Assembly (NCBI GenBank): GCA_030998225.1
Contig: JAPYXD010000419.1
Coordinates: 619,889 to 683,888, forward strand
Origin: Diplolepis rosae
Taxonomy: Eukaryota > Arthropoda > Insecta > Hymenoptera > Diplolepididae
Length of the DNA stretch: 64,000 nucleotides
Reading direction: 5' to 3'
Position numbers and translations under genes: made by a program. Positions 54,771 through 63,913 of this stretch are shown one piece after another. The notes beneath the pieces are model-generated. The model ran no database searches and was not told the DNA's origin. It saw only the letters and a program-made list of their open reading frames with translations. Every line of letters starts with the position of its first letter. The first letter of the stretch is position 1.

Positions 54771-55169
54771 GCTTAATCAAGATTTATCGTAGTTGCAGTG
54801 TGCGAGCTCGCTCGTTGCAACTCGCGGGACAGATTTTATGAATTAATTACACCTATAGTTTTCATTTTTCCATTCCAAAATTTCGCCTGCATATTGAAAA
54901 AACTTCAACAAAGATTTAGAAACAAAAAAATCGGAAAAAAATTAGTTCCAAATTAAAAAAAATTTAATTGTTTATAAAAATGTACTATATTGTTATTACA
55001 AAAAAAACAACGAAATGTGTGCTATAACTTTTTTGAAAGCTTGTACTCTTTCGCGCATTTCAAGTGCAAGGGTTACATTTTATATTCAAAACTGCTTTTA
55101 CTGTGAGCTGTTGAAAAATAAAAAATTTTCCCGAGTGACAAACTTAAAAAAATATCCGCTGTTGTTTAA

Positions 55170-56250
55170 ACACTAAATTTTCAGAATGGTATTTCTCCTG
55201 TACATAGTGAGATAAATTAGTTAATTTTATATAAAATTTTTCACATTCTTCCATGACATTATGCAACGAAATTTTTTTGGTATAAAGTGAAATTTGGAAA
55301 ATTAAAATTTTTTCTATGGTATAAATTAAGCACAGGGAAATTTTGGAAAAGAGTATAACATTATGTACGTAAGGATAGATTCTATCTTGGAATTTCTTCC
55401 GACTAAAATACTTTAAAAAGGATTGAAAAATTGATATATTTTTACAATGAGCTAGAAACTTTAAAAAATGCGTTGTATCATACTAAACTTTTCCCCAATT
55501 TTATTGTGTATATGGACAATGAGATTGGTTATTCAGAATGTACACGAAATGATCACTGATTAAAAACTTCAGAGTTCTCCATAAAATATTTCCTTAGTAT
55601 AAAACAAATTTTAGAGATAACATTGCTTTTGAATTAATCACTTTGAGAAAAAAGGTATACAATTCTGCCTAGCTTTGTGTGCGAAATTGTACATCGAAAT
55701 TTCTTTGGTATATAGAAGAATTTGCAATAAATTAACATTTTGGGATATACATTTTAGAATCTACCCTAGAATACTTCTTCTTTTAACGTTTTTTTACGTT
55801 TTTATTGAAAATTTTCCTATCTAACGAATATCCAAAAATGTTAATAAATAAAAATGAAATATTTACTGGCACTTACATATTTAGGCAAAAATTGTTAATT
55901 TTTTTATTTCCAACTTCTTTTTCAAAAATATTTTTCTGTTGCTATTCAGAGATTTGCTTTATGTGGAAGAAATATTTACTTTGAATTGATTCCAAAGTTT
56001 CTTTATCAACTTGTAGAAAAGAAATGATAATTACTCAAATCTTTTTATTAAAGAAATTCTATGTTAGCAACCTTTTCTCTATATTTTTTAGATTCAAAAT
56101 AAATCATTGGTAAGGCTCCGGTCAGTGCCGAAATGTCTGATTATATAAAACTTTGAGTTTTTATTAACCTTGGACCCAAAAGTCAATTATAAACATCAAC
56201 ATATATCTTCAATTATTAATTAAGGGTCAATTCAAGTCCAAAATATGAAC
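55170..56250 (+). repeat. Dispersed hammerhead-bearing repeat, copy A
   Basis: The segment 55250-55560 is a direct repeat of 59711-60020 (shared CTTCCATGA-ATTATGCAAC, GGTATAAAGTGAAATTTGGA and TACAATGAGCTAGAAA). The 3' part, 55850-56250, matches the minus strand of 59243-59600 and the plus strand of 61200-61380. It ends in a shared tail (CTTCAATTATTAATTAAGGG). No long reading frame is present. Its orientation follows the ribozyme-like motif. The element class is unknown; Penelope-like or retrozyme-like is plausible. Confidence 0.7.
56102..56143 (+). ncRNA. Degenerate hammerhead-ribozyme-like motif A
   Basis: Stem I strands AATCA and TGATT are preserved, stem II pairs GGC with GCC, and GAAA is intact. 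The first catalytic box reads TTGGTAA instead of CTGATGA, and ACGT has become ATGT. It is probably inactive. Confidence 0.5.
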
Positions 56251-59242
56251 AAAAACTAATATTCTACCAGTAACAGGTTCCGAGCTATGGCCTTTTGAAA
56301 TTTTCTGTTAGCTTTAAAGGTGTCTAATGGCCTTAAAAATAATATTTAAAAAAGAATAAGAGTAACCAAGGTAGGTAAGCGAAAACGAAACATGTGATGC
56401 AGGCAGTGCTGTATTTGAGTTAGATGCCATACAAAGACCATGTCCTAGTGTGCGATATAGATATAGTTAAGGGCAACATAGGCGCTTAGGATATTTTATT
56501 TAATATTACAAAAAAAGGCCTGCTATTTCTCATTTTGCTTTTTTTCGAATATCTATGAAGCAATAAAAATTGAGGACAAAAAACATAAGCCGGGCCCGGA
56601 CCCAGACGACCGAAGAAATATCCGGCACTGACCTTTAGGTCTTTCAGGTATCTCTAATAGCTAAAAGAAAAGAGAGGTCTCTTTTCTTACTTTCCGGAAG
56701 GCTTATTACGAATTCTTTGTGTTCCATAGCCTTGGCCAGATTTTATACCCTAAAATTTGTGACTGAGATCAAATGTCAATCCTGATTTTTAAAACGGTTT
56801 CAAAAATCACGTTGAATTTTTCGATTCCAATTTAAATTGAGATTTAATCGAATTTTTCAAAGCCGACTAATTTATATTGAGTTGAATTTTATTACGATTT
56901 GCATAAAATGAATAAAAAGTTAAAAACAAATGAGAAACAATTTTTACATATGAAATTTTTTTAAAAAATCTTAATTATTATTTCCAGCCAAGAAGTTTAA
57001 TGAACAAATCTAGCGTTAATTAATAAGTAGAAAGATATTAATTTTTCTACATGTAACTACCCCATGATAACTGTAATTTCGCCAGTGCCACTCTTCATTC
57101 ATAAACCTTATTATATTCTTCTACTTAATTTAATTCATAAGCATGTAACTGACCCTTACAACTCGTGCCAGCAGCAGCGACAGGAAACCTTTTAAATCTG
57201 CAAAAGAACATCGATCCGTATACCTGGAACGCTGTGCTTAGTAGGTAGAAAGTATTAGTTTTATGTGAAAAATGACTCGAAATTTTCATCAAATTTTCAC
57301 GCTTTGAGTCCCCCTAAGTTAGAAAAAACGGTTTTTACGAAAGTGTCTGTCCGTATTAGTAGTAGTAGGTCGTATACTCGATATGCCTCTCGATAGAATT
57401 ACTGGATTGAATTGAGCATTAGCATACTTTATCGAAGCCGATAAAGTAAAGACAAGTTCGTTAACCAGTCAAACCCGACCAAAATTGTTAAAATAAGAGC
57501 ATTTTTTGTGTTTTTGTAAAAAATTTTGAAAAAATCAAAAATTCTAATACCGGTTTCTGACAATGCTCAATTATGTGTATTAATTATCCTTATAATATTT
57601 TTCGATTGAACTAAAATTAGAAAAGTTACAGTATATGTTAAAACTTGAAAAAAGTCAATATCTGAATTCCATTTCTTAATTAAATTATACGAGATACGAA
57701 AAAAGGTTACCTTACAGAATTATTTAATACAAAAATATCTACAAATCTGGGTCGCTATATTTTTTATAAGATGTATTTTTATTTTTAGTTTAAAAAAAAT
57801 ACTATTGAAAACCGAAAATTAAATTTTTTAATATAATATAATATAATTTATTTCTATAAAAATACAAAAGGTAGAACTTAAAAACTTAAGGTAGTTCCTT
57901 CACAAAAATTATACCTCAGGCAAAAATAGATAATTTTGCTTTCAAAAATAGTAATATTATTACTGAAGGGCTAATTTGAAAGAAAAAAATTTATTATCCA
58001 TAAAAAAAATTTGAAATGCAGAAATATAATGCATTTAACAAAGGGCATAGCCGGGTTTCCATGTTGAAAGTGCCCCCAAACCAAATGAAGCTTTGCATTA
58101 ACCATATCAAAATACTCGACAAGAAATGAGTTTTCAGAAATTTGTAGGTCCGCAGCCGCCATATTTAATGAGGAATGACAGATATTGCAATTTTTGTTTT
58201 TTTACTTTTACAGCAAAACTATTTATTCTAAAATTCTGAAAAAATTCACACTGCTACTTGCCATTACTATGCATCATTATAAATTTTTTTCAAATTTTCA
58301 GATGCGAAATTCGCGGTTAAAAAAATTTCAAAATTTTTGCATGCGATTTTTTCGCATTAAAATTCACGGTTCAATTCTGATTTTTTCTCTAAATATTAGT
58401 CATTAACAAAGGTCTTTAACATAATTTTTTCAAATTTTTGCGGGGGGTGGACGGGGGTTAAAAAAATTAATTATTGCATCCATTATGCACGACTACTATG
58501 CGTTCATAAAATGTTAACCCCTCTACAAAAGTTGGAATAAATAAGAAACAAAAATTCAGTGCACTGTAATAGTATATTAATTGTGAAAATTTTTTCCATT
58601 CGTGGTTCTTCACACGAAAATTAATTTAAAAGTTATGGGCAAATAAAGGTTTAAAAACATGGTTATGGGCATGAATTTCACATCAATGAACTACGCATGC
58701 TGCATCTTTTTGAAAAATAAGTCAAAATATGTGAAAAAAATCAGATGGCATCTTCGAAATGTTATTTGAAGGTAAGCATTATGAAAATACAGAAATTTTA
58801 TTATTTTCGCTATGTGGTTAATTATAGAGGAAGGTGCAACCTTAGGTTCTAACAGAGCGACAAAGCTTGAAATATGTCAAAAGATTCAAATAATTGTTAG
58901 ATATACAGAATAAAGTATTAAATATTAGGTATTAGTGGCAAGCCCAGAGTCTCGCCGAAATGCTATACAAAATTTCTACTAAATGTCAGGGATCTAAGTA
59001 AAGTGTAAAAAAAGTTCAAAGATATCGGTTACTTCATTATAATATTACAAATACATATTACTTACTATTTACATTTTTTCATGATCTTTCTTTGCATTGA
59101 AAATTTATTTTAAGCGTGAAAAAAATTAGATTCTGAAACGAATGCGGTAGCCAACAAGAATTATAATGGCTTAGAAGTAAGTTTTTAACTCTGAAATTTT
59201 GCTTGGTGAAAATTAAAATTCAATTTAAGTATTGAGTTCAGA
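56251..59242. other. AT-rich sequence with no identified gene
   Basis: Nothing convincing is seen over 3 kb. There is a short (ATATA/ATAAT)n run at 57830-57850 and GC-richer patches at 56585-56640 and 57160-57240. A 63-codon minus-strand frame begins at 58162, but it falls into low complexity and has no recognisable domain. I see no RNA gene. Confidence 0.5.
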
Positions 59243-59318
59243 AAATTATTGAAGATGTATGTTGATATTAATAGTCGACTTTAGGGTCCAAGGTTAATAA
59301 AAACTCAAAGTTTTACAT

Positions 59319-59360
59319 AATCAAACGTTTCGGCTCTGATCGGATCCCTCATCAGTGATT
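59319..59360 (-). ncRNA. Hammerhead-ribozyme-like motif B
   Basis: Read on the minus strand: AATCA, then the catalytic box CTGATGA, a stem II hairpin (GGATC against GAGCC, one mismatch), GAAA, the ACGT box, then T and TGATT. AATCA pairs with TGATT as stem I. All invariant core bases are present. The cleavage triplet would be GUU, which is permitted though not the best. Stem III is only the self-complementary ACGU, as in minimal type I hammerheads that act as dimers. Confidence 0.7.
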
Positions 59361-60217
59361 TATTTTAAATCTAAAAAATAAAGAAAAAAGATTGCTAATC
59401 TAGGATTTCTTTAATAACAAATTTTAAGTAATTTATATTTATTTTCTACAAGTTGATAAAGAAATTTTGAAATTACTTCAAAGTAAATATTTCTTTCTTA
59501 TAAAGCAAATTTTTGAATAACATCAGAAAGAAATTGAAAAGAACTTTATGAAAATTAACAATTTTCTGTTTAAGTTTGCAAGTGTCAGTAAATATTTCTT
59601 TGGTATGAAACAAATTCGAAATGACATCGCTTCAGAATAAAATACTCAAAAAACTTGAAGAAGCTAACAGTTTTGGCTTGAATATCTAAGTATAAAATTT
59701 TGCCTACATTCTTCCATGAAATTATGCAACAAAACTTCTTTGGTATAAAGTGAAATTTGGAAAATAAACATTTTTTCTTTGGTATAAATTAAGCAGAGGG
59801 GACTTTTGGAAAATAATATATTATTATGTACGTGAGGATAAATTCTGCCTTGTAATTTCTTCCGATTAAAATACTTTTGAAAAGATTGAAAAATTGATAA
59901 TTTTTTACAATGAGCTAGAAAGTTTAAAAAATGCGTTGTATCATACTAAACTTTTTCCCAATTTCATTGTGGGTATGGACAATGAGATTGATTATTCAAA
60001 ATGTACACGAATTGTATATAAGTTTTCATATAATATTATACATAAAGTTTTCTTTAGTTTGAGTCTAAATATAAAATACCTGTGTAAATATTTCTTTAGT
60101 GTAAAGCGATTGAGAATAATATTGCTTTCGAATAAAATACTTTGAAAAAAACATTTTTTGAATAAACTGACAATTTGACTTATCTATTTAGGTGTAAACA
60201 TTTTTTGAAAAACTGTG

Positions 60218-60339
60218 CACTGAGAAAAGAATGCTATTGAATCTATAACATTTCTGCCGAAATCATGTATATTAATGATTCAAGAAAATACGCCAATAAA
60301 ACTGATACATATATGCTACCAATTCTATAACATATTTAA
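60218..60339 (+). mobile_element. Partial copy of the 53394 MITE family
   Basis: Begins CACTGAGAAAAGAATGCTAT and follows the 53394 element through its loop (CCAATTCTATAACATATT). It is then cut off where the GTGTGACG-ended MITE begins. The right arm is absent. Confidence 0.65.
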
Positions 60340-60690
60340 CATAATACGTCACACAGTGTATGGGGGGGGGGGGGGGGGTACCTGTAAACTGTGACGTGTG
60401 TGACATGTTGGGAGGGGGGTCTGCCCTCTGCGTTACGTCACACATTAAATGTGTACACACGAAATTTGAAAAAATGTTCTGAAAAAATTATCTACAATAA
60501 TAATCGATATAGCTTTTTTTTTTACTGGATTTTGTACGCGTTAACGAAAAATGTTTTATAAAATTAAGAGGTGTGACGTGACATCGACGGGGGGCGAAGG
60601 TTTGTGACCATGTGTGACATCGGGTGGTGGGGGGGGGGGGGGTTAAAATATAGCTAAAAATCGTGTGACGTATTATGTGAACGCCCCCTT
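60335..60690. mobile_element. MITE with ACGTCACAC ends and long G runs
   Basis: The right end, read inward on the minus strand, is GGGGGCGTTCACATAATACG followed by TCACAC. The left end shows the matching ACATAATACGTCACAC at 60340-60355 with an eroded tip. Inside are repeated GTGTGAC motifs and two poly-G runs, G17 at 60362-60378 and G14 at 60629-60642. Ends of this type are common in insect MITEs, from memory. The left boundary is approximate. Confidence 0.65.
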
Positions 60691-61009
60691 AGTATAAAGT
60701 AGAGTTTGGAAAACATTAACATTTTTTGTGGTATACAGTAATTTTTGCAAACAAGCTGAGTTGAAAAAACTGGAAAAATTGCGTAGCATCATGCTGAAGA
60801 TTACATATTGTAAATTTTGGAAAGAAATTAAGTTGGATGTTGCAAGTGTACATGAAATGTGTCCAAATTTACATATAATGTAACACAAAGTCTTTTTGGT
60901 AGAAGGCTAATTATGAAATACTCATCAAGCCCGAATCAGTGGACAATGGATCACTGAATAAAATAGTAAAGATTTCTTACCGTCCTATGTTAGCAACCTG
61001 TTTTCTGTA

Positions 61010-61211
61010 CACGGAAAAGTTTTAAAAGACGAAGTCGCAGAAAATTTCTGTGACTTTTTTATTAAATAACAGAAGAAGTTAATTAAATGGTAGAAAAAAT
61101 TGAACACTATTTGATGAAAGTTACTGAAATTTTCTGCGACTGCGTCTTTTAAAATTCCGTGTCCAAGAGTCTTCAAAAGTAACAAACTTTAAGCGACTAA
61201 ATCTTTCCGTG
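61010..61211. mobile_element. 202-bp TA-flanked MITE nested in the hammerhead repeat
   Basis: Termini are CACGG and CCGTG, with TA on both sides (61008-61009 and 61212-61213). Copy A has the uninterrupted site (TTAGCAACC...TATTTTTTAGATTC near 56063-56092), which confirms insertion. A longer internal inverted repeat spans 61009-61162 (GACGAAGTCGCAG against CTGCGACTGCGTC). Confidence 0.85.
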
Positions 61212-61231
61212 TATTTTTTAGATTCAAAATT

Positions 61232-61272
61232 AATCACTGATGAGGGCTCCGATTAGCGGAAACGTCTGATTA
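61232..61272 (+). ncRNA. Hammerhead-ribozyme-like motif C
   Basis: TAATCA, then CTGATGA, a short stem II (GCT with AGC), GAAA, the ACGT box, then C and TGATTA. Stem I can form six pairs. The cleavage triplet would be GUC, the preferred one. Stem II has lost bases compared with motif B, so activity may be weak. Confidence 0.7.
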
Positions 61273-61380
61273 TGTAAAACTTTGAGTTTTTATTAACCTT
61301 GGACCCTAAAGCTATCAACATCAACATATATCTTCAATTATTAATTAAGGGTCAATTCAAGTCCAGTATATGAATAGCAG

Positions 61381-61996
61381 AAAATTTTGGTTGTCTTTTT
61401 AGAATAAATAGTTAACTTTTATGTTTCTTATGCTTTCTTCCAAATGAGAAAAAATCGACCTTGGGGATCTTTTCTTTTCAGTGAAATATGACAAAAATAT
61501 ACTTGAGCCAGGATTTTGTGTCATTTTTCTTATAAATTCAAACAGTAGGAAAAAATCAGGCTATGATTTCAAACAAATTTTCAATGTTCAAGAAATTTAA
61601 TATTATCCATATAGGTATAGTTTATAGTTTTATACTATTTATCCTTTACTTCTTTATTAATACAAAAGATTCAGAACCGAGAGACCACCCGCAGTGCCCT
61701 TAACAGGTAACATTTACTTTTCACTTCTTTCAAGCAGCTTGAATCTTGGGGAAATCCCAACATATGGGATGAGAAAATATCATGGAAAGAGCCATAAAAA
61801 AGGACAGCATAAAGATGGACGCTTAAAATGAGAATCCTTTTTCGAAAATATACCTAATCTAGAACAAAGATGACGGTCAGTATTCTTTTATGAACGAAGA
61901 CGTTCAAACGCACAACACAGTGTTCCGTTTCAATTTTACTTCGCACAAGGAAGGTTAAATTGTAAACAGAGCAAGTTGTGACATAAATTTTTTGAA
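61381..61996. other. Sequence upstream of the exon-like frame
   Basis: No gene or repeat end is recognised. The last 150 bp are less AT-biased than the rest and could hold a 5' leader for the exon at 61997, but no TATA box or initiator stands out. Confidence 0.35.
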
Positions 61997-62177
61997 ATGA
62001 AAATTAAATTTCTGCGAGTGCGGTATATAGTGGATGGGGTCGAACGCATAGTCCCTACAAAAAATGTGAAACATTTTGTAGAACGTAAGTGGGAGAAAAC
62101 AGTGTTTAAAGTGTTACGGGAAAGTGCCAATGGAAAATCAAGCATGTACTACCCTGCCCGGATTTTGAAGATTGCAG
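61997..62177 (+). CDS. Likely coding exon of an unidentified cellular gene (partial)
   Basis: From ATG 61997 the frame encodes about 60 residues of normal composition, starting MKIKFLRVRYIVDGVERIV and ending near SSMYYPARILKIAG. It is followed by a textbook splice donor, CAG|GTAAGA, with the intron starting at 62178. Translating past the donor gives AT-rich, low-quality protein, which supports a splice there. The pattern of a beta-rich start with VRY...DGV..IVP, then YYPA.IL, resembles the N-terminal region of insect BEN-domain-type and related nuclear proteins as I remember them; this is not proven. No later exon is identifiable before the window ends, the intron being filled with MITEs. It could alternatively be a retained fragment of a dead gene. 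The antisense open frame here is a shadow. Confidence 0.4.
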
Positions 62178-62435
62178 GTAAGATTAAGTTAATATTTCTA
62201 AATATTCATTATATATGTAAAAAAGTTTTAAGAGCCCTTTTGATTCCAATAAAAGTTATATTTTATATGGAAAATGAATATATATTTTCCAGAATATGTG
62301 AAATACGAAAAAACGTAAGGATGCAAAACTGTTTGCTTTAGTAAGGCCTACAAATTTTGTTTCACAGAGTTTTTTTTTTTAGAAAATTGACAAGAATTTT
62401 AGTATTAAATTACAAGAAATAACTCAAGTCAATTT

Positions 62436-62654
62436 TATAATATACTCTCTAAATCTGAATCAGTCAAATTTTCACTGATTGAATCAGTGATTTGCCTTCC
62501 CACTGATTCATCGGTGAAAAAATATTTTTCACTGTTAAATCAGTTAATCTTCACTGATTCATCAGTGAAAAAAATATTTTTCACTGTCAAATCAGTCAAA
62601 TTTCACTGAAAACCAGTAGATTTTGACTGATTCAAATTTAGAGAGTATATTATA
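62436..62654. mobile_element. MITE with CACTGATT subterminal repeats, copy 2
   Basis: The inverted ends are about 33 bp with one mismatch: TATAATATACTCTCTAAATC at the left, mirrored at 62622-62654. Internal TCACTGATTCATCAGTGAAA units repeat. It is half the length of copy 1 and lies inside the putative intron. Confidence 0.85.
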
Positions 62655-62714
62655 TAAGATATAATACATACAGTAGGGTTTCCCCGTTATAAGGAAACAT
62701 TGAAAAACATCCCA

Positions 62715-62870
62715 TTTGAGTAAAATACGTCTAAAAGTTTTTGAAATACGTAACATTTTTTACATGTCAATTTCAATATACAGGTCAATTTTCATACTGA
62801 AATTTTCATGTGAAATATGTCACGTATTTTAAACGTTTTTTCAAAGTATTTTATTATTATGATATTTGTC
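62715..62870. repeat. Weak inverted repeat
   Basis: GTAAAATACGTCTAAAAG is loosely mirrored by CACGTATTTTAAACG with a following TTCAAAGTATTTTATT. The text resembles the AAAATACTTTGAAAA segments of the hammerhead repeat family. It is a degraded remnant at best. Confidence 0.35.
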
Positions 62871-62931
62871 AAAATTTTACTTCATACCATAGAAATCTCA
62901 ATGTGTTAATTCGTATGAAAGATTAGATATA

Positions 62932-63181
62932 TTCTCTAAATCTGAATCAGTCAAATTTTCACTGACTTAATCAGTGAAAATTTAACTTATAAATAAAAAT
63001 ACTCATCTAAAAAAAATTAAGTATAGTAAAAGCTAAAAAAGAGGTTACTGTGAATCAGTCAAATTTCATGGATCCATTCAGTGAATATTTGACTGATTCA
63101 CAGTGAGCTCTTTTTTAGCTGTTTAAATCAGTCAAATTTCACTAATAATCAGTAGATTTTGACTGGTTCAGGTGTAGGGAG
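62932..63181. mobile_element. MITE with CACTGATT subterminal repeats, copy 3
   Basis: The left end TTCTCTAAATCTGAATCAGT and right end GGTTCAGGTGTAGGGAG are inverted, with some divergence. AATCAGTCAAAT boxes lie near each end. A 90-bp palindrome (63031-63120) occupies the centre. Confidence 0.75.
63031..63120. repeat. 90-bp internal palindrome
   Basis: The outer half is AGCTAAAAAAGAG and the inner half ACTGTGAATCAGTCAAAT. Both are mirrored with few mismatches around a centre near 63075. It could be a MITE nested within copy 3, or part of that copy's own design, since it contains the family's AATCAGTCAAAT box. Confidence 0.75.
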
Positions 63182-63606
63182 TAATTTATTTATTCAAATT
63201 TCAAAGAATTTGAATACTTTTTCAAACTCAACTAATTCATTTGAAATTTATTTATTCTTTTGGATAATGAAAAGTTTGAAATTTACACTTATATATTGAA
63301 ATTACAACATAAGATTTCTTTACTAAGAAGTAAATTTAAACAATATTCATTTGGAACAAAATACTTTGAGAAAGCTTTTAAAATACTTAACTTCTTTCAC
63401 ATGAGTATTTTAATTTATACACTGAGAAAAATATATCTGAATTTTGCCTGTTTTTTATAGGAATTCTACCTCAGAGGGTAGGAAAGAGGAAAATTTGCTA
63501 GTTGAAAAGAAGTATATACTATTGCGAAAGTGAAATAAGAGGATAAAAAATGAAAGTATTTACTTTTTTTATAGGAAAGTTGTTATTCAAATTTTGACGG
63601 AAATAG
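63182..63606. other. AT-rich intronic or intergenic sequence
   Basis: Contains AAAATACTTTGAGAAAGC and similar phrases of the hammerhead repeat family, so it is probably a decayed copy. The 66-codon frame at 63260 falls in this repeat text and is not credible. No other feature is seen. Confidence 0.4.
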
Positions 63607-63608
63607 TA

Positions 63609-63913
63609 CACGCAGAAAAAAGATCAGTAAAATTTACAGGAAGTTCGGTACTTATTTGGACAACATGACTTTTTAGTAAATTTTACAAGAAGTTGAAGTT
63701 CAATCAACAGATTTTCTGTACAATTCACTTAGCGTACAGTACAGTCAACTTAACTCGGATTTTTTCGTATTCAGTAGATTTTACTGGACGCTGAGTGAAA
63801 CGTACAGAAAATCTGTTAATTGAACTCAACTTCTGGTAAAATTTACTGAAAAGTCATGTTGTCCAAATAAGTACCGAACTTCCTGTAAATTTTACTGATC
63901 TTTTCCCTGCGTG
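63609..63913. mobile_element. 305-bp TA-flanked MITE with long arms
   Basis: The arms are about 145 bp and nearly identical: CACGCAGAAAAAAGATCAGT at the left, its complement ending CTGCGTG at the right, with TA on each side (63607-63608 and 63914-63915). The spacer is short (about 63755-63770). Its Tc1/mariner-type design and CACG start parallel the 61010 element. Confidence 0.9.

Larger units (their letters stand above)
53790..55152. mobile_element. 1.36-kb foldback with 560-570-bp arms
   Basis: The left arm 53790-54359 is the inverted counterpart of the right arm 54592-55152, separated by a 232-bp unique spacer. Arm features seen in both orientations include the outer TTTAAGTTTG, the GC-rich GCGAGCTCGC block, a short reading frame, and the inner AAATTTGCG. 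The four amino-acid differences over 60 codons suggest arms of about 95 percent identity. It may be a foldback transposon or an inverted duplication of a promoter plus first exon. No clear target duplication is seen. Confidence 0.85.
59243..61380. mobile_element. Composite element: inverted pair of hammerhead-bearing repeats with nested insertions
   Basis: The left end (59243-59600) is the minus-strand version of the hammerhead tail. The right end (61200-61380) is the plus-strand version. Between them, 59600-60215 and 60691-61007 carry family sequence in plus orientation. The shared terminal text is TTATTAACCTTGGACCCTAA. Three other elements lie inside: a partial copy of the 53394 MITE (60218), a GTGTGACG-ended MITE, and a TA-flanked MITE at 61010. 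This may be one transposon with long inverted ends, or two family members inserted head to head. Confidence 0.6.

Noticed and set aside
57971..58162. 63-codon minus-strand frame beginning MAAADLQISENSFL
   Set aside because: The first half has plausible composition, but it decays into Phe/Ile-rich low complexity, with no splice signal or recognisable domain. It is probably repeat-derived.
58185..58406. 73-codon plus-strand frame
   Set aside because: Its Phe/Lys/Ile-rich composition is typical of AT-rich non-coding DNA.
59894..60145. 83-codon plus-strand frame
   Set aside because: It lies wholly in the hammerhead-bearing repeat. The homologous stretch at 55432-55560 does not keep the frame.
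60272..61185. Three minus-strand frames (60272, 60673, 60985)
   Set aside because: They cover MITE ends, a poly-G run translated as proline, and repeat-family text. None crosses element boundaries sensibly.
61936..62145. 69-codon minus-strand frame
   Set aside because: It is antisense to the better-supported exon at 61997 and has no splice context of its own.
63260..63460. 66-codon plus-strand frame
   Set aside because: It sits in a decayed copy of the hammerhead repeat family and is AT-driven in composition.
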